Shown here piece by piece: positions 34,046-43,535 of a stretch of 64,000 nucleotides of DNA. The notes below the pieces were generated by a model. That model saw only the letters and a list, made by a program, of their open reading frames with translations. It was not told the origin of the DNA and did no database searches. The DNA comes from an uncultured bacterium (GTDB lineage: Bacteria; Cyanobacteriota; Vampirovibrionia; Gastranaerophilales; Gastranaerophilaceae): positions 62,001-126,000 of the forward strand of contig CASDWY010000024.1 in NCBI GenBank assembly GCA_949284985.1, written 5' to 3'. Both the position numbers and the translations under genes were made by a program. Positions within the stretch are counted from its first letter, which is position 1, and each line of letters opens with the position of its first letter.

Positions 34046-35545
34046 TTATCTTGTGATATTTTGTGCAATAACTTCTGGAACACGAAAATCTAATGGATCT
34101 GGAATAATTTTTTTAGTATTGAGTTCTTTTTCAGAAACTAAAGAGGCGATGGAAAATGCACATTCAAGTTTCATTTCGTCTGTTATTTGAGATAAGTTTC
34201 CGTCTAAGACTCCTCGAAACAGTCCCGGAAAAGCAAGAGAATTGTTAACTTGATTTTCAAAATCACTTCTTCCTGTTGCGATAATAAATGCTCCTGCAGC
34301 TTTAGCATCATTTGGATTTATTTCTGGTGTTGGGTTTGCCAGCGCGAATATAATTGGATTTTGTGCCATTGTTTTTATCATTTCTGGGGTTAAAAGGTTT
34401 GGAGCAGATAGACCAATAAATACATCAGCATCTTTGATGGTATCTTTAAGTGAACCTAAGATACAGTTTTTGTTTGTCAATTTAGATATTTTTTCTAATT
34501 GTTCATCATTTTCTTTGCGTCCGCTATAAACTGCTCCATTAATATCGTTAAGAATTATATTTTTAAATCCTGCTTTTAAAAATAATTTACATACTGCTTG
34601 GGCAGCTGCGCCTGCGCCTGAAAAAACTACTTTTACATTTTCAATTTTTTTCTTAGCTAAATGTAGTGCATTTAAAAGTGCAGCTAGGACAACAATTGCT
34701 GTACCATGTTGGTCATCATGAAAAATAACAATTTTTGCTTTTTGCTTTAAAGTTTCTTCTATTTCAAAGCATCTTGGTGCTGAAATGTCTTCTAGATTTA
34801 CTCCGGAAAAAGAATCTTCTAGCAAAAGAACCAATTTAATTATTTCTTGCGAGTCTTGTGTTTTTATGCATAATGCCATTGCATCAACATTGCCAAGCGT
34901 TTTAAAAAGTACGGCTTTCCCTTCCATAACAGGCAGTCCTGCTTCCGCGCCTATATTGCCAAAACCTAATACTGCACTTCCGTCGGAAATAATCGCAACA
35001 GGTTTTTTTGTTGGTTCTTCACTCAATTCTGTTTCTAATACGCCGCCAAAAAATTCTCTAAGTTGAAGCGATTTTTCTTTGATATTACCTTCAAATTTTT
35101 CTAGGTTTGGTAAAAAAGCTGTTCTTGATATACAGCCAAAAAATTTTCTTAAATCTTCCGCATGATCTAAAAGTATGGGAATATTAACATTAAAGTTTAG
35201 ATTTGTTTTTTCCATTTCAATACAGCTTAAATCAATTGCGTTAAAGTTTGGTTCAATATTATTTACAACAAATTCTAAATTTTGTTTTGTCATATCGTTT
35301 ATACAAAGCGGGTATGCATCAATAAGTAAAATATTTTTAAGAAAAATTGCTCGCTGTAGTGCTTTTTCATAATTTTCTGCAATAACAGCAACCGAATTAA
35401 TCCGATTAGTGTAAATAAAACTTGCTTTTGGATTTTTTTTAATTTCCAAGCAACTTGAGCCCACGCCTGGAGTATAAACAAGTGATAAAGAGTCTCTGTC
35501 TTGAACTTGAACTTTTGGGATAATATGTATGCCTTTATATTGCAT
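34046..35545 (-). CDS. malic enzyme with an internal half-domain duplication
   Basis: Malic enzyme decarboxylates malate to pyruvate with NAD(P) reduction. The C-terminal 315 residues are an ordinary malic enzyme: DGSAVLGFGNIGAEAGLPVMEGKAVLFK (188-215), VNLEDISAPRCFEIE, FHDDQHGTA and the NAD-binding FSGAGAAAQAV. The N-terminus YTPGVGSSCLEI (24-35) is also canonical. Between them, where relatives run straight on from NLVAV to SDGTAVLG, there are about 128 extra residues (56-183). Residues 61-111 of this insert resemble residues 210-255 of the same protein (RAIFLK/KAVLFK, LIDAYPLCI/NVDAMALCI, PNFNAIDLSCIE/DSFSGVNLEDIS). At 499 aa it is about 100 longer than the short bacterial form and has no phosphotransacetylase domain. 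It overlaps mgtE by one base. Confidence 0.9.
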   Translation of the reverse strand: MQYKGIHIIPKVQVQDRDSLSLVYTPGVGSSCLEIKKNPKASFIYTNRINSVAVIAENYEKALQRAIFLKNILLIDAYPLCINDMTKQNLEFVVNNIEPNFNAIDLSCIEMEKTNLNFNVNIPILLDHAEDLRKFFGCISRTAFLPNLEKFEGNIKEKSLQLREFFGGVLETELSEEPTKKPVAIISDGSAVLGFGNIGAEAGLPVMEGKAVLFKTLGNVDAMALCIKTQDSQEIIKLVLLLEDSFSGVNLEDISAPRCFEIEETLKQKAKIVIFHDDQHGTAIVVLAALLNALHLAKKKIENVKVVFSGAGAAAQAVCKLFLKAGFKNIILNDINGAVYSGRKENDEQLEKISKLTNKNCILGSLKDTIKDADVFIGLSAPNLLTPEMIKTMAQNPIIFALANPTPEINPNDAKAAGAFIIATGRSDFENQVNNSLAFPGLFRGVLDGNLSQITDEMKLECAFSIASLVSEKELNTKKIIPDPLDFRVPEVIAQNITR

Positions 35546-36915
35546 TATTTAAAGACTCCCAACAAAAATATACTAACCATGCTAAAATATATAGCCAGTC
35601 CTATTACATCAATGGTTGTTGCAATAACAGGGCCGGATGCAACTGCTGGGTCAATTTTCATTGCTTTAAGCAAGAAAGGTGCTACAGTTCCGATTATAGT
35701 TGCCAGTGTCATATTGACAACCATAGATAAACCAACAACAAGTCCAAGTTCAATATGGTGTTGCCAACCCCAAGTGGAAAGTGTCACCAAAACTCCAAAA
35801 ACAAGCCCTATCATTAAACCTACCAACATTTCACGTCCAATGTGGTGTAATGCAGAGTTCATAGTAACTTGTCCTGTAGAAAGTCCTCTAACCATAAGGG
35901 TTATGCTTTGAGTGCCTATGTTGCCGCCCAAACCTGCTAAAAGTGGCATAAATATTGCAATTACAGGGAGTGCGTGTAGTGCAAATTCAAATCTATCAGC
36001 CACATTAACTGCTATAAATTCACCAATTAATGTTATAAATAACCAAGGTGCTCGTGCTCTAATTGCTCTAAATATATTTCCTGAAAGAATTTCATCTTCA
36101 TCAACTACGGCTGTTGTAATACCTGATGATTGTAAAATTTCTTCTGTAGTTTCTTCTTCAACAATGTCTGAAACATCATCCCAAGTGACAATTCCTTTTA
36201 ATCTGTTATACAAATCAACTACAGGTAGTGCATTGTATTGATATTTCATAAAAATGTCAGCAACGTGATCTTGTTGATCATCAACGTGTAGTTTTACAAT
36301 GTCACTCATCATTATTTCTTCAATTTTTACTTTTGCATGAGAAGTTAGAAGGTCACGAAGAGAAACAACACCCAAAAGATGGCCATGTTTATCTACAACA
36401 TAGATGTAATAAAGTTCCATGTTATCTTCTTCGGCTTCTTTTCGAATGTAATTTAAAACATCTTCAACAGTCATTTCTTTACGGACGGTTAAAACAATGG
36501 AGTTCATTAAACCGCCGGCTGTATCCTCTTTATAAGTTAAAAGTTCTCTAATTTCATCAGAAAATTTATGAGGTAGTTTGTTTAAATAGCTTTCCGACTC
36601 ATCTTCTTCCATATCTCCTAAGATATCAGCAGCTGAATCGTGTGGCATTAACATTATTATTCTTGAAGCTTTTTCTTCATCTATTTCCCCGAGAAGCTCT
36701 ACTTGGTATTGTGGAGTAAGATATTCTAATAATTCTGCCGCTTTATCTTCATCTACATTTATAAAAGCAGTTAATCTTTCTTCGGCGTTAAGCTCTGGAA
36801 AAATCTCAGCTAAGTCGGCAGAGTGAAAATTGTTCAGTTCTTCTTGCAGTTGTGAAAAGTTCTCATCTGCAATTATTTCACGAATTCTTTCTATTGTAGT
36901 TTCGATATTTAACAT
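35545..36915 (-). CDS. mgtE: magnesium transporter MgtE
   Basis: MgtE is a homodimeric, Mg2+-gated Mg2+ channel of the inner membrane. The 456-aa protein has the N-terminal helical MgtE_N domain (about 30-130; HSADLAEIFPELNAEERL), two CBS domains (about 135-255; VVSLRDLL, YNALPVVDLYNRLKGIVTWDDV), the plug helix and a C-terminal five-helix channel with PVIAIFMPLLAGLGGNIGTQ and GPVIATTIDVIGLAIYF. A GAG sequence sits before the start. The stop and the malic enzyme start share one base (TAATG), so they are translationally coupled; Mg2+ is a malic enzyme cofactor, which may or may not be the reason. Confidence 0.96.
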   Translation of the reverse strand: MLNIETTIERIREIIADENFSQLQEELNNFHSADLAEIFPELNAEERLTAFINVDEDKAAELLEYLTPQYQVELLGEIDEEKASRIIMLMPHDSAADILGDMEEDESESYLNKLPHKFSDEIRELLTYKEDTAGGLMNSIVLTVRKEMTVEDVLNYIRKEAEEDNMELYYIYVVDKHGHLLGVVSLRDLLTSHAKVKIEEIMMSDIVKLHVDDQQDHVADIFMKYQYNALPVVDLYNRLKGIVTWDDVSDIVEEETTEEILQSSGITTAVVDEDEILSGNIFRAIRARAPWLFITLIGEFIAVNVADRFEFALHALPVIAIFMPLLAGLGGNIGTQSITLMVRGLSTGQVTMNSALHHIGREMLVGLMIGLVFGVLVTLSTWGWQHHIELGLVVGLSMVVNMTLATIIGTVAPFLLKAMKIDPAVASGPVIATTIDVIGLAIYFSMVSIFLLGVFK

Positions 36916-37134
36916 AAAAAGCTCTAACTCATTCTTTCAAGTCGATTATAACTTAAACTTTTTTATGGTGCAATTAATAAGTTATTTTTATATAGCCGAT
37001 ATTGATAATATGAGAAAAAATTAGTTTATAATAATTTATTAGTTTCCTTTTTAGTTATTATCATTAACCTATGGACATTTATTTTGTGAGGTTGTAAAAT
37101 AAACTAAAGTATATTATGTAGAGGAATAAATTAA

Positions 37135-38982
37135 ATGAATAAAAGTCAAACAGCTGGCATATGGATAGTAATTGTTTTACTTGTTTTAGCTCTTGCAGCA
37201 ATGTTATATACAGGGCCTGTAACTAGTACAAGTACAGTTTCTTATACAAAATTTATAGAACTTGTTAAAAATAAGGAAATAAAATCTGTAGAAATAGAGG
37301 GACAAACAGTTATAGCCGAACCGATTAAACAACCAGAGGTAAATGAAAAAAATCCGCAAGTTATTCCTCCTAAACTTCAGATTAAAACTCAAATACCTTT
37401 AAATGATTCGTCTTTATATCCTGTTTTGCAGGAAAATAATATAGATGTTACAGTAAAAAAACCAAGTGAGAATGGTAATATTTTATTAAATATTTTATTT
37501 CCAATAATTGCGTTTGTAATTTTTATAGCAGTAATAAGCAAGTTATTTCAAGCAGGTGGTTCTCAGGCAATGTCGTTTGGCAAAAGCAAAGCGAAATTAA
37601 TGCTGGATAATAAGGTAAAAATTACATTTAAAGATGTTGCAGGTATTGATGAAGAAAAGCAAGAGCTTTCTGAAATTGTAGATTTTTTAAAAAATGGAGA
37701 AAAATACTTAAAACTTGGTGCCAAAATTCCTAAAGGCGTTCTGCTTGTAGGGCCTCCAGGTACAGGTAAAACACTGATGGCAAAAGCAGTTGCCGGAGAA
37801 GCAGGTGTGCCGTTTTTCTCAATTTCAGGATCTGATTTTGTTGAGATGTTTGTCGGGGTTGGTGCAAGTCGAGTTAGAGATTTGTTTGAGCAGGCTAAAA
37901 AACATCAACCTTGTATAATTTTTATTGATGAAATTGACGCAGTTGGACGTCAAAGAGGTGCCGGCTGGGGCGGTGGTCATGATGAAAGAGAACAAACTCT
38001 TAATCAACTTTTGGTTGAGATGGATGGGTTTGATGAAAATACTAATATTATAATTATTGCGGCAACAAACCGTCCGGATATTTTGGATAATGCACTTCTT
38101 CGCCCTGGTAGGTTTGATAGGCAAATTTTTATTAATAAACCTGATATTCTTGGACGTGAACAAATATTGAACGTGCATGCAAAAAATAAACCGCTTGCGC
38201 AAACGGTTGACTTAAAGGTTATTGCAAAACGTACGCCAGGCTTTACAGGTGCAGATTTGCAAAATTTATTGAATGAAGCAGCTTTGCTTGCGGCGCGTCA
38301 TAACAAGGATAATATTGAAATGTTGGATCTTGAGGAGGCAATTGATAAAGTTATTGCAGGTCCTGAAAAGAAAAGTAAAATTATTACAGATGAAGAAAAG
38401 GAAAATACTGCTTATCATGAAGTAGGACATGCCTTATTGGCTAAAATTTTAAAATATGCTGATCCGCTTCATAAAGTTTCAATTATTCCTAGAGGTATGG
38501 CTTTAGGGGTTACTATGACGCTTCCTGAAAAAGATCATTTAACTTACACTAAAACACAACTTTTGGACAAAATTACAATGATTTTGGGTGGAAGGGTTGC
38601 TGAAGAAATTATTTATGGTCCTGATTTTATTACCACAGGTGCGCAAAATGACCTTGAAAAAGTTTCTGATATTGCTCGTAAAATGGTTATAACTTGGGGC
38701 ATGTCAGATAAAATGGGAAATTTGGCATATGGTAAATCTCAAGAACACGTATTTATGGGTCGTGATTTCGGACATCAAAGAGATTATTCAGAAGAGGTTG
38801 CCGCTGAAATTGATAAAGAGGTTAAGCGTATAGTTGATGAAAGATATAACCTTGCACGTCATTTATTGAAAGAAAATCGTGATATGCTTGAAGTTATTTC
38901 GCATGAGCTTTTGGAACATGAAACGCTCGATGAAAAAGAATTTGAAGAAATTATGGAGCGTATTCGTCAAAATAGAGGGTAA
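37135..38982 (+). CDS. ftsH: ATP-dependent zinc metalloprotease FtsH
   Basis: FtsH is a hexameric membrane AAA+ protease that degrades membrane proteins and regulators. Two N-terminal membrane segments (about 8-26 and 113-133) flank a periplasmic domain; the AAA domain has [16 protein letters not shown] and the second region of homology ([22 protein letters not shown]); the protease site is HEVGH with a distal aspartate in the following helical region. The 615-aa length is typical. GAGG lies 10 bases before the start. A strong, well-conserved copy; other ftsH copies, usual in Cyanobacteria, would be elsewhere. Confidence 0.98.
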   Translation: MNKSQTAGIWIVIVLLVLALAAMLYTGPVTSTSTVSYTKFIELVKNKEIKSVEIEGQTVIAEPIKQPEVNEKNPQVIPPKLQIKTQIPLNDSSLYPVLQENNIDVTVKKPSENGNILLNILFPIIAFVIFIAVISKLFQAGGSQAMSFGKSKAKLMLDNKVKITFKDVAGIDEEKQELSEIVDFLKNGEKYLKLGAKIPKGVLLVGPPGTGKTLMAKAVAGEAGVPFFSISGSDFVEMFVGVGASRVRDLFEQAKKHQPCIIFIDEIDAVGRQRGAGWGGGHDEREQTLNQLLVEMDGFDENTNIIIIAATNRPDILDNALLRPGRFDRQIFINKPDILGREQILNVHAKNKPLAQTVDLKVIAKRTPGFTGADLQNLLNEAALLAARHNKDNIEMLDLEEAIDKVIAGPEKKSKIITDEEKENTAYHEVGHALLAKILKYADPLHKVSIIPRGMALGVTMTLPEKDHLTYTKTQLLDKITMILGGRVAEEIIYGPDFITTGAQNDLEKVSDIARKMVITWGMSDKMGNLAYGKSQEHVFMGRDFGHQRDYSEEVAAEIDKEVKRIVDERYNLARHLLKENRDMLEVISHELLEHETLDEKEFEEIMERIRQNRG

Positions 38983-39124
38983 AAATAAATTTATTAATTT
39001 GTTTAAATTAGAACTTTACAATTAATTTTAAGCATGTAGAATAATATTACTCACTTCCTCTGAGCAATAGATGTTAGTTTGAAAGTCATTAATTCAAGCT
39101 TGCATAATAGAAAAGGAAAAAATT

Positions 39125-39394
39125 ATGGCAAATATTAAATCATCTAAAAAAAGAATTTTAGTTGCAGAAAGAAACAGACTCAGAAATGTTGCAGCAAAGT
39201 CTGCAATCAAAACAGCTATTAAAAAAGCACTTGTGTCTGCTCAAGCAAAAGATACAGAAAACACAGCGATTAATGTAAATGTAGTTTATAAACTTTGCGA
39301 TAAAGCTGTTGGCAAAGGCATTTTGCATAAAAATACTGCAGCTAGAAAGAAATCAAGATTAACAATTGCAGTTAATAAATTGTTATCTAAGTAA
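39125..39394 (+). CDS. rpsT: 30S ribosomal protein S20
   Basis: S20 is a basic three-helix protein that binds 16S rRNA at the bottom of the small subunit. The N-terminal MANIKSSKKRILVAERNRLRN and the C-terminal HKNTAARKKSRLT are canonical; length 89 aa. AAAAGGAAAA precedes the ATG. The 142-base leader after ftsH contains a small hairpin (CTCA, CTTCCTC, TGAG near 39050), perhaps regulatory. A strong terminator follows. Confidence 0.98.
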   Translation: MANIKSSKKRILVAERNRLRNVAAKSAIKTAIKKALVSAQAKDTENTAINVNVVYKLCDKAVGKGILHKNTAARKKSRLTIAVNKLLSK

Positions 39395-39411
39395 TTTGAT
39401 TAGAAAAATTA

Positions 39412-39442
39412 AAAAAGAGAGAAGCATTGCTTCTCTCTTTTT
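39412..39442. terminator. bidirectional terminator between rpsT and ferritin
   Basis: AAAAAGAGAGAAGC and its complement around a 3-base loop form a 14-bp stem with U-tracts on both strands. It serves rpsT (plus) and the ferritin gene (minus), whose stop codons lie 17 and 14 bases away. Confidence 0.9.
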
Positions 39443-39456
39443 GTATAATGAAAAAA

Positions 39457-39966
39457 TTAACCAATAACAGGTGCAACAAAAGTTCTTGCAGCCATATCTT
39501 TATCCATTACAAATAAAGCGTTGCCATCAGAGTTAATTAACTTAAGCTTGTTAATAATATCAGCTGCAGTAGATTCTTCTTCAACTTGTTCATCAATGTA
39601 CCATTGTAAAAATGAAGCCGCTGCTCTGTCTTTTACCTCGTCAGCAACATCAGCAAGTTCATTTAGTGATTTTGTAACAAATTGTTCGTGTTCAAGTGTT
39701 GCTTCAAAAACATGCAAAATATTTTTCCAAGTTGTTTGTGGTTTTTCAATTGCTTCTAGTTCAACAGAACCGCCTCTTTCTATTAAATAATCATAAAGTC
39801 CCATTGCATGGGCAGTTTCTTCTTGAACTTGAATTTTCATCCAGTTTGCAAAACCCATTAATCCCAAATCAGCGAGGTAAGACGCCATTGAGAGATAAAG
39901 GTATGAAGAATAAAATTCTTTGTTAATTTGTTCATTAATTGCTTTTTCCAATTTTTCGTTAATCAT
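39457..39966 (-). CDS. ftnA: ferritin (non-haem, FtnA type)
   Basis: This ferritin stores iron as ferric mineral in a 24-mer. All ferroxidase ligands of the FtnA type are visible when numbered from the chosen start: E17, E50, H53, E94 and Q127 (in EFYSSYL, QEETAH, EHEQF and IDEQVEEE). There is no haem-binding methionine arrangement of bacterioferritin. The start at 39966 is preceded by GGAGTAAAACTT; an in-frame ATG seven codons upstream lies inside the preceding gene. Length 169 aa. It overlaps the desulfoferrodoxin gene by 8 bases, so iron storage and superoxide removal are made together. Confidence 0.95.
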   Translation of the reverse strand: MINEKLEKAINEQINKEFYSSYLYLSMASYLADLGLMGFANWMKIQVQEETAHAMGLYDYLIERGGSVELEAIEKPQTTWKNILHVFEATLEHEQFVTKSLNELADVADEVKDRAAASFLQWYIDEQVEEESTAADIINKLKLINSDGNALFVMDKDMAARTFVAPVIG

Positions 39967-40351
39967 AAGTTTTACTCCATAATCCATGTATATTACATAA
40001 TTCTCTTGTGATCATTTTATCACCATCACTTCCAAATTTCAAACTAGGTTCATCGCCTGGTTTTAGATATTTTCTTTTCAACCAAGCTTTATCTAGGGAA
40101 ATTGCTTCTATAAACATAACGTAGTGACTAACATCCATAGGATGAGGAAGGCTTCCTACACGAATAATTTTTTCTGAATCATTAACAGTTAAAACAGGTA
40201 CGTGTTTTTCTGCTGTGTTGTCGTCGTTTGTGTGTTCAACTAAATTAACCATAGGTTGTGAACAGCAAACTAAAGTTCCGTATCCCGGATATACTACTTC
40301 TACAATGTTTCCACAAATTTCGCATTTGTAAAGTTCCATTAGGATAGTCAT
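39959..40351 (-). CDS. dfx: desulfoferrodoxin (superoxide reductase)
   Basis: Superoxide reductase converts superoxide to peroxide without making oxygen, a hallmark of anaerobes. The 130-aa protein has both iron centres: centre I, a desulforedoxin-like FeCys4 site (C10, C13, C29, C30), and centre II, the catalytic FeHis4Cys site (E48 and H50 in EKHVP, H70, H76, C119 and H122 in CNIHG). AAGGAG lies seven bases before the ATG at 40351; an internal ATG four codons later is possible. Rubrerythrin at 15.2 kb could remove the peroxide formed. A TATAAT on the minus strand at 40384-40389 may be its -10. Confidence 0.96.
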   Translation of the reverse strand: MTILMELYKCEICGNIVEVVYPGYGTLVCCSQPMVNLVEHTNDDNTAEKHVPVLTVNDSEKIIRVGSLPHPMDVSHYVMFIEAISLDKAWLKRKYLKPGDEPSLKFGSDGDKMITRELCNIHGLWSKTYD

Positions 40352-40476
40352 ATAAAACTCCTTTTTTAAAATTAACCAGCAACATTATAAAAATATTTAA
40401 TGAAAAAAACATTACTCTTTGAGTTGTAAAAAGCCTAGAATAAAAGTTATTCCATGCTTTTGTGATGAAAAAAACA

Positions 40477-40509
40477 TTGACAAAAAAAAATGAGCAACTA
40501 TGATATAAT
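40477..40509 (+). promoter_or_regulatory. tuf promoter
   Basis: A perfect TTGACA (40477-40482) is followed after 16 bases by TATGAT (40499-40504), which runs into TGA-TATAAT, an extended -10 (40501-40509) at a 21-base spacing. Either -10 would serve; the start codon is 80 bases downstream, leaving a long leader for tuf. This is the clearest sigma-70 promoter in the window. Confidence 0.75.
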
Positions 40510-40589
40510 AAGACTCGTTGTAGTCTGCCCTAATTAAATAGGAAAAACAAACACACAAAGTAGTATATTAGTAAAAGGAGATTAATCTC

Positions 40590-41801
40590 ATGGCACGTGA
40601 AAAGTTTGAACGTAACAAACCGCACGTTAACATTGGTACAGTAGGCCACGTTGACCACGGTAAAACAACATTGACAGCTGCAATTACAGCATGTATGGCT
40701 GCTGCAGGTCAAGCACAAGCAAAAAAATTCGATGAAATCGATGCTGCTCCAGAAGAAAAAGCAAGAGGTATCACGATTTCTACAGCTCACGTAGAGTATG
40801 AAACAGAAGCAAGACACTATGCTCACGTTGATTGCCCGGGTCACGCTGACTATGTTAAAAACATGATTACAGGTGCTGCACAAATGGATGGTGCAATTCT
40901 TGTTGTATCAGCTACAGATGGTGCTATGCCTCAAACTCGTGAACACATCCTCTTGGCTCGTCAAGTTGGTGTTCCTAAGTTGGTTGTATTCCTTAATAAG
41001 TGCGATATGATCGACAAAGGAGATGAAGAATATATCGATTTGGTTGAAATGGAAGTTAGAGAACTTCTTAATTCATATGAATTTGATGGAGACAACATTC
41101 CTTTCATTAGAGGTTCAGCGTTGAAAGCTCTTGAAGCTCAAGCTTCAGGCAACGTTTTAAGAGGTCAAGATCCTTGGGTTGATAAAATTTGGGAATTGAT
41201 GGATGCTATCGACTCTTATATTCCAACTCCGGAACGTGATCTTGATAAACCTTTCTTGATGCCGGTTGAAGACGTATTCTCTATCACAGGTCGTGGTACA
41301 GTTGCAACTGGTAGGGTTGAACGTGGTGTTGTTAAAGTTGGTGATGAAGTTGAAATCGTTGGTTTCGGCGAAACTAAGAAAACAACTGTTACAGGTGTTG
41401 AAATGTTCAGAAAGCTTCTTGATCAAGGTCAAGCAGGTGATAACATCGGTGCATTACTTCGTGGTATTGATAAAACTGAAATTCAACGTGGTCAAGTTTT
41501 GGCTAAACCTGGTACAATTAACCCACATACTAAATTTACAGCTAACGTTTATGTTTTGACTAAAGAAGAAGGTGGTCGTCACACTCCATTCTTCCCTGGA
41601 TACAGACCTCAATTTTATATCAGAACAACTGACGTTACTGGTTCAATCAAATTTGATGGCGAAATGGTTATGCCTGGCGATAACGTTGTAATGGAAGTTG
41701 AACTTATCGCTCCGGTAGCAATCGAAGAAGGTATGAGATTTGCTATTCGTGAAGGTGGTAGAACCGTAGGTGCTGGTGTTGTTGATAAAATTCAAGGATA
41801 A
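40590..41801 (+). CDS. tuf: elongation factor Tu
   Basis: EF-Tu delivers aminoacyl-tRNA to the ribosome. The GTPase motifs are G1 GHVDHGKT (19-26), [20 protein letters not shown] and GSALKALE; domains 2 and 3 follow in full. The protein has 403 aa rather than 394 because of a short insertion ([16 protein letters not shown]) after SALKALE, the position where cyanobacterial EF-Tu also carries extra residues. It starts [17 protein letters not shown], again cyanobacteria-like. Codon use differs from neighbours, with many C-ending codons (CAC, AAC, TTC, ATC), as expected of a very highly expressed gene. It is alone, outside an str operon, with its own promoter and terminator. Confidence 0.98.
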   Translation: MAREKFERNKPHVNIGTVGHVDHGKTTLTAAITACMAAAGQAQAKKFDEIDAAPEEKARGITISTAHVEYETEARHYAHVDCPGHADYVKNMITGAAQMDGAILVVSATDGAMPQTREHILLARQVGVPKLVVFLNKCDMIDKGDEEYIDLVEMEVRELLNSYEFDGDNIPFIRGSALKALEAQASGNVLRGQDPWVDKIWELMDAIDSYIPTPERDLDKPFLMPVEDVFSITGRGTVATGRVERGVVKVGDEVEIVGFGETKKTTVTGVEMFRKLLDQGQAGDNIGALLRGIDKTEIQRGQVLAKPGTINPHTKFTANVYVLTKEEGGRHTPFFPGYRPQFYIRTTDVTGSIKFDGEMVMPGDNVVMEVELIAPVAIEEGMRFAIREGGRTVGAGVVDKIQG

Positions 41802-41826
41802 TTGATTTAATTAACAATAAAAATAT

Positions 41827-41861
41827 AAAAGACCGATTTAAACTAAACAAATCGGTCTTTT
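41827..41861 (+). terminator. intrinsic terminator after tuf
   Basis: AAAAGACCGATTT and its exact complement form a 13-bp stem with a 9-base loop followed by TATTATATTT. It can also end the convergent pseudopilin transcript. Confidence 0.88.
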
Positions 41862-41882
41862 ATTATATTTAATTTTTTGTGG

Positions 41883-42623
41883 TTAGTAATCAATTTTTCT
41901 TTTTTCAAACATACGTGCGGTACAATTTGGGTTAATATACTTTTCTCCGCAGGGTTGATTTACATATGAAATTTGACTTAATTTTGATCCAAACGGATAT
42001 GGTATTCCGGCTTTTGCACCATTGCGCTCTATTGGGAGTATAACAAATGTTACAACATCCAAGCCTAAGACGTTTGGTCCCTTTGTAGGCCCATTTGTGT
42101 CGATAGAAATTTCGGTATTTACATACATGGGATTAGACATTACATCGCCAATCACGTGGCTCCCATCAAAATACCATAGCATTCCGTCTTTAGTTATGTA
42201 AGCTGTGGAAACTATAAAATTTGTTTTTTTTTGTTTTTTTCCATTAGAAATTGTGTAATATGGGTATTTTTCTCTAATTTCGCTAGCGGAAATTGTTTTT
42301 ACAATACCAAAATCGTTAATAATTTTACCATCAAGGTAAGCTATGTTAAAACCTACTGTGTTATAATAGTTATCCACAAAACCGGCACATTCAAAGTCAC
42401 CACTGGGGCATCCGGTTTTAGAAAATCTTTGGGCTATGTAGTTTGTTAGGGTATTATATGCTTTTTGGGCTCCAACGTAAAATACGTGCTTTTGGTATTT
42501 GGAAATTAAATTTGGTATAGTCAAGGCAGCGATTACACCAATAATAGTTAAGGTAATTAGTACTTCTGCCAAAGTAAAACCATGAGTTTTATAATTTTTA
42601 GATTTGCGTATAAGGTTTTTCAT
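41883..42623 (-). CDS. type IV pilin-like / pseudopilin protein with prepilin leader
   Basis: The N-terminus has a short basic leader (KNLIRKSKNYKTHG) followed at residue 16 by FTLAEVLITLTII, the classic type III signal cut by prepilin peptidase between G and F with Glu at position 5, and a hydrophobic helix ending in ALTIPNLI. The C-terminal globular part of about 200 residues has several cysteines and a SDFGI-like region that I do not recognise. Such proteins build pili, type II secretion pseudopili or competence pseudopili. No assembly genes are close. GAGTTTATT precedes the ATG. It looks like one of the many scattered single pseudopilin genes reported in Gastranaerophilales-like genomes. 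Confidence 0.85.
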   Translation of the reverse strand: MKNLIRKSKNYKTHGFTLAEVLITLTIIGVIAALTIPNLISKYQKHVFYVGAQKAYNTLTNYIAQRFSKTGCPSGDFECAGFVDNYYNTVGFNIAYLDGKIINDFGIVKTISASEIREKYPYYTISNGKKQKKTNFIVSTAYITKDGMLWYFDGSHVIGDVMSNPMYVNTEISIDTNGPTKGPNVLGLDVVTFVILPIERNGAKAGIPYPFGSKLSQISYVNQPCGEKYINPNCTARMFEKRKIDY

Positions 42624-42684
42624 AATAAACTCGATGTTATTTTGTTATTTTATAAAATTATAATTGAAAAGTCAATTGTGACGT

Positions 42685-43533
42685 TTAATTTTTTAATTTT
42701 CTTTTAAGTTGGTAATTAATAATATTATTTAATAAATCTTGTGGCAATTTGGCAATAAGTCCTGTTATTATTGCGTCAAACCCAATGTAATACGAGCTTT
42801 TTGGTGTTTTCTTTTGTAGAACTTTTAACACACATTTTGAAACTTTTTGTGGGTTTTGTGCGTAGTAAGTGTTTTTATTTGCGTTTTGAGCAAGAAATTC
42901 TAAATCCTTTTTGTATTTTTTTTGAAAATGCAAAGGCATTTTTTCAAAACTTTTTTTATTGTTAATAATTGATTTATTCCAAATGGGTGTTTTAATTGAG
43001 CCAGGTTTTATTGATACAATATGAATATCTTTGTTTTTCATTTCAATTGAAAGCGAATTAAAAAGTATATCCATTGCTCGTTTTGAGGCGCAATATGGAG
43101 CAATATAAGGAAATATTCCTGAAGATGCCATAGAGCTTATATTAATAATTTTACCTTTTTTCAAAAGAGGTAAAAATATTTGAGTAACTTCAATAGGTGC
43201 GATTGTATTAATTTGGAATTGGTATTTTAAATCTTCTAAGTTTATGCATTCTACTGGTTGGGCGATGACAGCTCCTGCGTTATTAATTATTGCGTATAGT
43301 TCTGTTTCGTTGTTTTCGTATTCTTTTATAGTTTTAAAAGCTTGCAGAAGAGAATTTTTATCTAAAACATTAAGGAAAATAGGTGTTATATTTGAGTGTT
43401 CTGAGTTTAATGAATCAAAATCCTGTTGTTTTCTTACCCCAGCGAAAACCCTGTATCCTGCATTTGCAAGTTCTATTGCTATAGTTCTTCCAATACCGCC
43501 CGAAGCCCCTGTTAATAAAATATATTTTTTCAT
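42685..43533 (-). CDS. short-chain dehydrogenase/reductase
   Basis: A classical SDR with the cofactor motif TGASGGIGR (residues 8-16), NNAGAV, the catalytic serine in ISSMASSG and YCASKRA (Tyr-x-x-x-Lys). It has 282 aa; the last 40 residues (LITGLIAKLPQDLLNNIINYQLKRKLKN) suggest membrane association, as in 11-beta-hydroxysteroid dehydrogenase-like and retinol dehydrogenase-like SDRs. The basic residues after the first strand (GVRKQQD) favour NADP. Substrate unknown. AAGG precedes the start. It follows the STAS-like gene by 2 bases. Confidence 0.9.
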   Translation of the reverse strand: MKKYILLTGASGGIGRTIAIELANAGYRVFAGVRKQQDFDSLNSEHSNITPIFLNVLDKNSLLQAFKTIKEYENNETELYAIINNAGAVIAQPVECINLEDLKYQFQINTIAPIEVTQIFLPLLKKGKIINISSMASSGIFPYIAPYCASKRAMDILFNSLSIEMKNKDIHIVSIKPGSIKTPIWNKSIINNKKSFEKMPLHFQKKYKKDLEFLAQNANKNTYYAQNPQKVSKCVLKVLQKKTPKSSYYIGFDAIITGLIAKLPQDLLNNIINYQLKRKLKN

Positions 43534-43535
43534 AA

